DNA of 12,919 nt from JANNHP01 sp031404455. GTDB lineage: Bacteria > Planctomycetota > JAJSAM01 > JAJVHW01. Under the pieces are notes generated by a model, which saw only the letters and a program-made list of their open reading frames with translations, was not told the DNA's origin and ran no database searches. The stretch is taken from assembly GCA_031404455.1 (NCBI GenBank), contig JANNHP010000423.1, positions 1-12,919 of the forward strand, given 5' to 3'. Shown piece after piece: positions 12,835 through 12,919 of the stretch. Each line of letters opens with the position of its first letter. Position 1 is the first letter of the stretch. A program made the position numbers and the translations under genes.

Positions 12835-12912
12835 CAGCGCAGAAACGAAAGAGCCCGGCCACCGGCCGGGCTTCTTCGTTTCTTAGCTGTGGCACGGGCG
12901 ACGGGGGTCGAA
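12812..12912. repeat. 101-bp imperfect palindrome joining the tRNA-Asp 3' end, terminator and an inverted tRNA fragment
   Basis: Positions 12886-12912 are the reverse complement of 12812-12838 (T-loop to just past CCA of tRNA-Asp) at 25 of 27 bases. The centre of symmetry, 12862, is the same as that of the terminator hairpin, so the whole stretch is one palindrome. Homology stops at the T-loop, and the flanking bases on the far side do not form a tRNA T-stem. Confidence 0.75.
12841..12883 (+). terminator. Rho-independent-like terminator after tRNA-Asp
   Basis: Positions 12841-12860 pair with 12864-12883 around an ACC loop. The inner 9 bp (AGCCCGGCC/GGCCGGGCT) are perfect, a 2-base mismatch follows, and then another 9 bp (AGAAACGAA/TTCGTTTCT). 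The pyrimidine-rich right arm (CTTCTTCGTTTCTT) supplies a U-rich tail. It lies 6 bp after the tRNA CCA end, consistent with stable-RNA transcript termination. Confidence 0.8.
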
Positions 12913-12919
12913 GGGCGCG

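Noticed and set aside
12812..12912. tRNA-Asp 3' end as the attachment site of an integrated element
   Set aside because: Integration normally makes a direct repeat of the tRNA end. Here the copy is inverted and only 48 bp away, and no integrase is in view.

Overview
The window is about 12.9 kb of very GC-rich bacterial chromosome (a sampled 60-base stretch at 8521-8580 is 80% GC). It most resembles a planctomycete (Planctomycetota) or a close relative. The pointers are the secreted HEAT-repeat protein with an Ala-His-Gly-Gly mature N-terminus followed by a Gly/Pro-rich linker, the small secreted protein of a type I associate with planctomycetes, and a large secreted CAP/P-domain protein. The lineage call comes from protein style and family memory, not from a marker gene.

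Left block (1-4828, all minus strand, read right to left): a secreted CAP-domain/P-domain protein, an RsmC/RlmG-type rRNA guanine-N2 methyltransferase with a TTG start, a two-helix membrane protein, a small secreted or anchored protein, and the 5' part of an antitoxin-like small gene that leaves the window. Spacings of 6-91 bp make it operon-like, with a 12-bp triloop hairpin at the methyltransferase stop codon.

Middle (4866-9723): pcm (protein-L-isoaspartate repair methyltransferase) runs rightward, divergent from the CAP gene. It converges on a leftward secreted HEAT-repeat protein across a 255-bp stretch that is almost entirely nested inverted repeats. Divergent from the HEAT gene is a rightward pair joined by an ATGA overlap: a tandem universal stress protein and a SpoU/TrmH-family RNA 2'-O-methyltransferase.

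Right (9727-12388, minus strand): a UDP-glucose 6-dehydrogenase, then a HEPN-domain gene joined by a 4-nt ATGA overlap to a small gene of unknown family (a candidate toxin-antitoxin-like pair), then a small candidate lipoprotein. At least part of this accessory block is less GC-rich than its neighbours.

Right edge (12625-12919): tRNA-Val(UAC) and tRNA-Asp(GUC), both with encoded CCA, followed by a terminator hairpin. That hairpin is the core of a 101-bp imperfect palindrome whose far arm is an inverted copy of the tRNA-Asp 3' end.

Most genes are housekeeping or cell-envelope functions: RNA modification, protein repair, sugar-nucleotide synthesis and secreted proteins. The less ordinary parts are the HEPN pair with its non-MNT partner, the palindrome cluster at 5535-5794, and the tRNA-Asp inverted duplication. 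No CRISPR array, transposase, rRNA or complete mobile element is visible.
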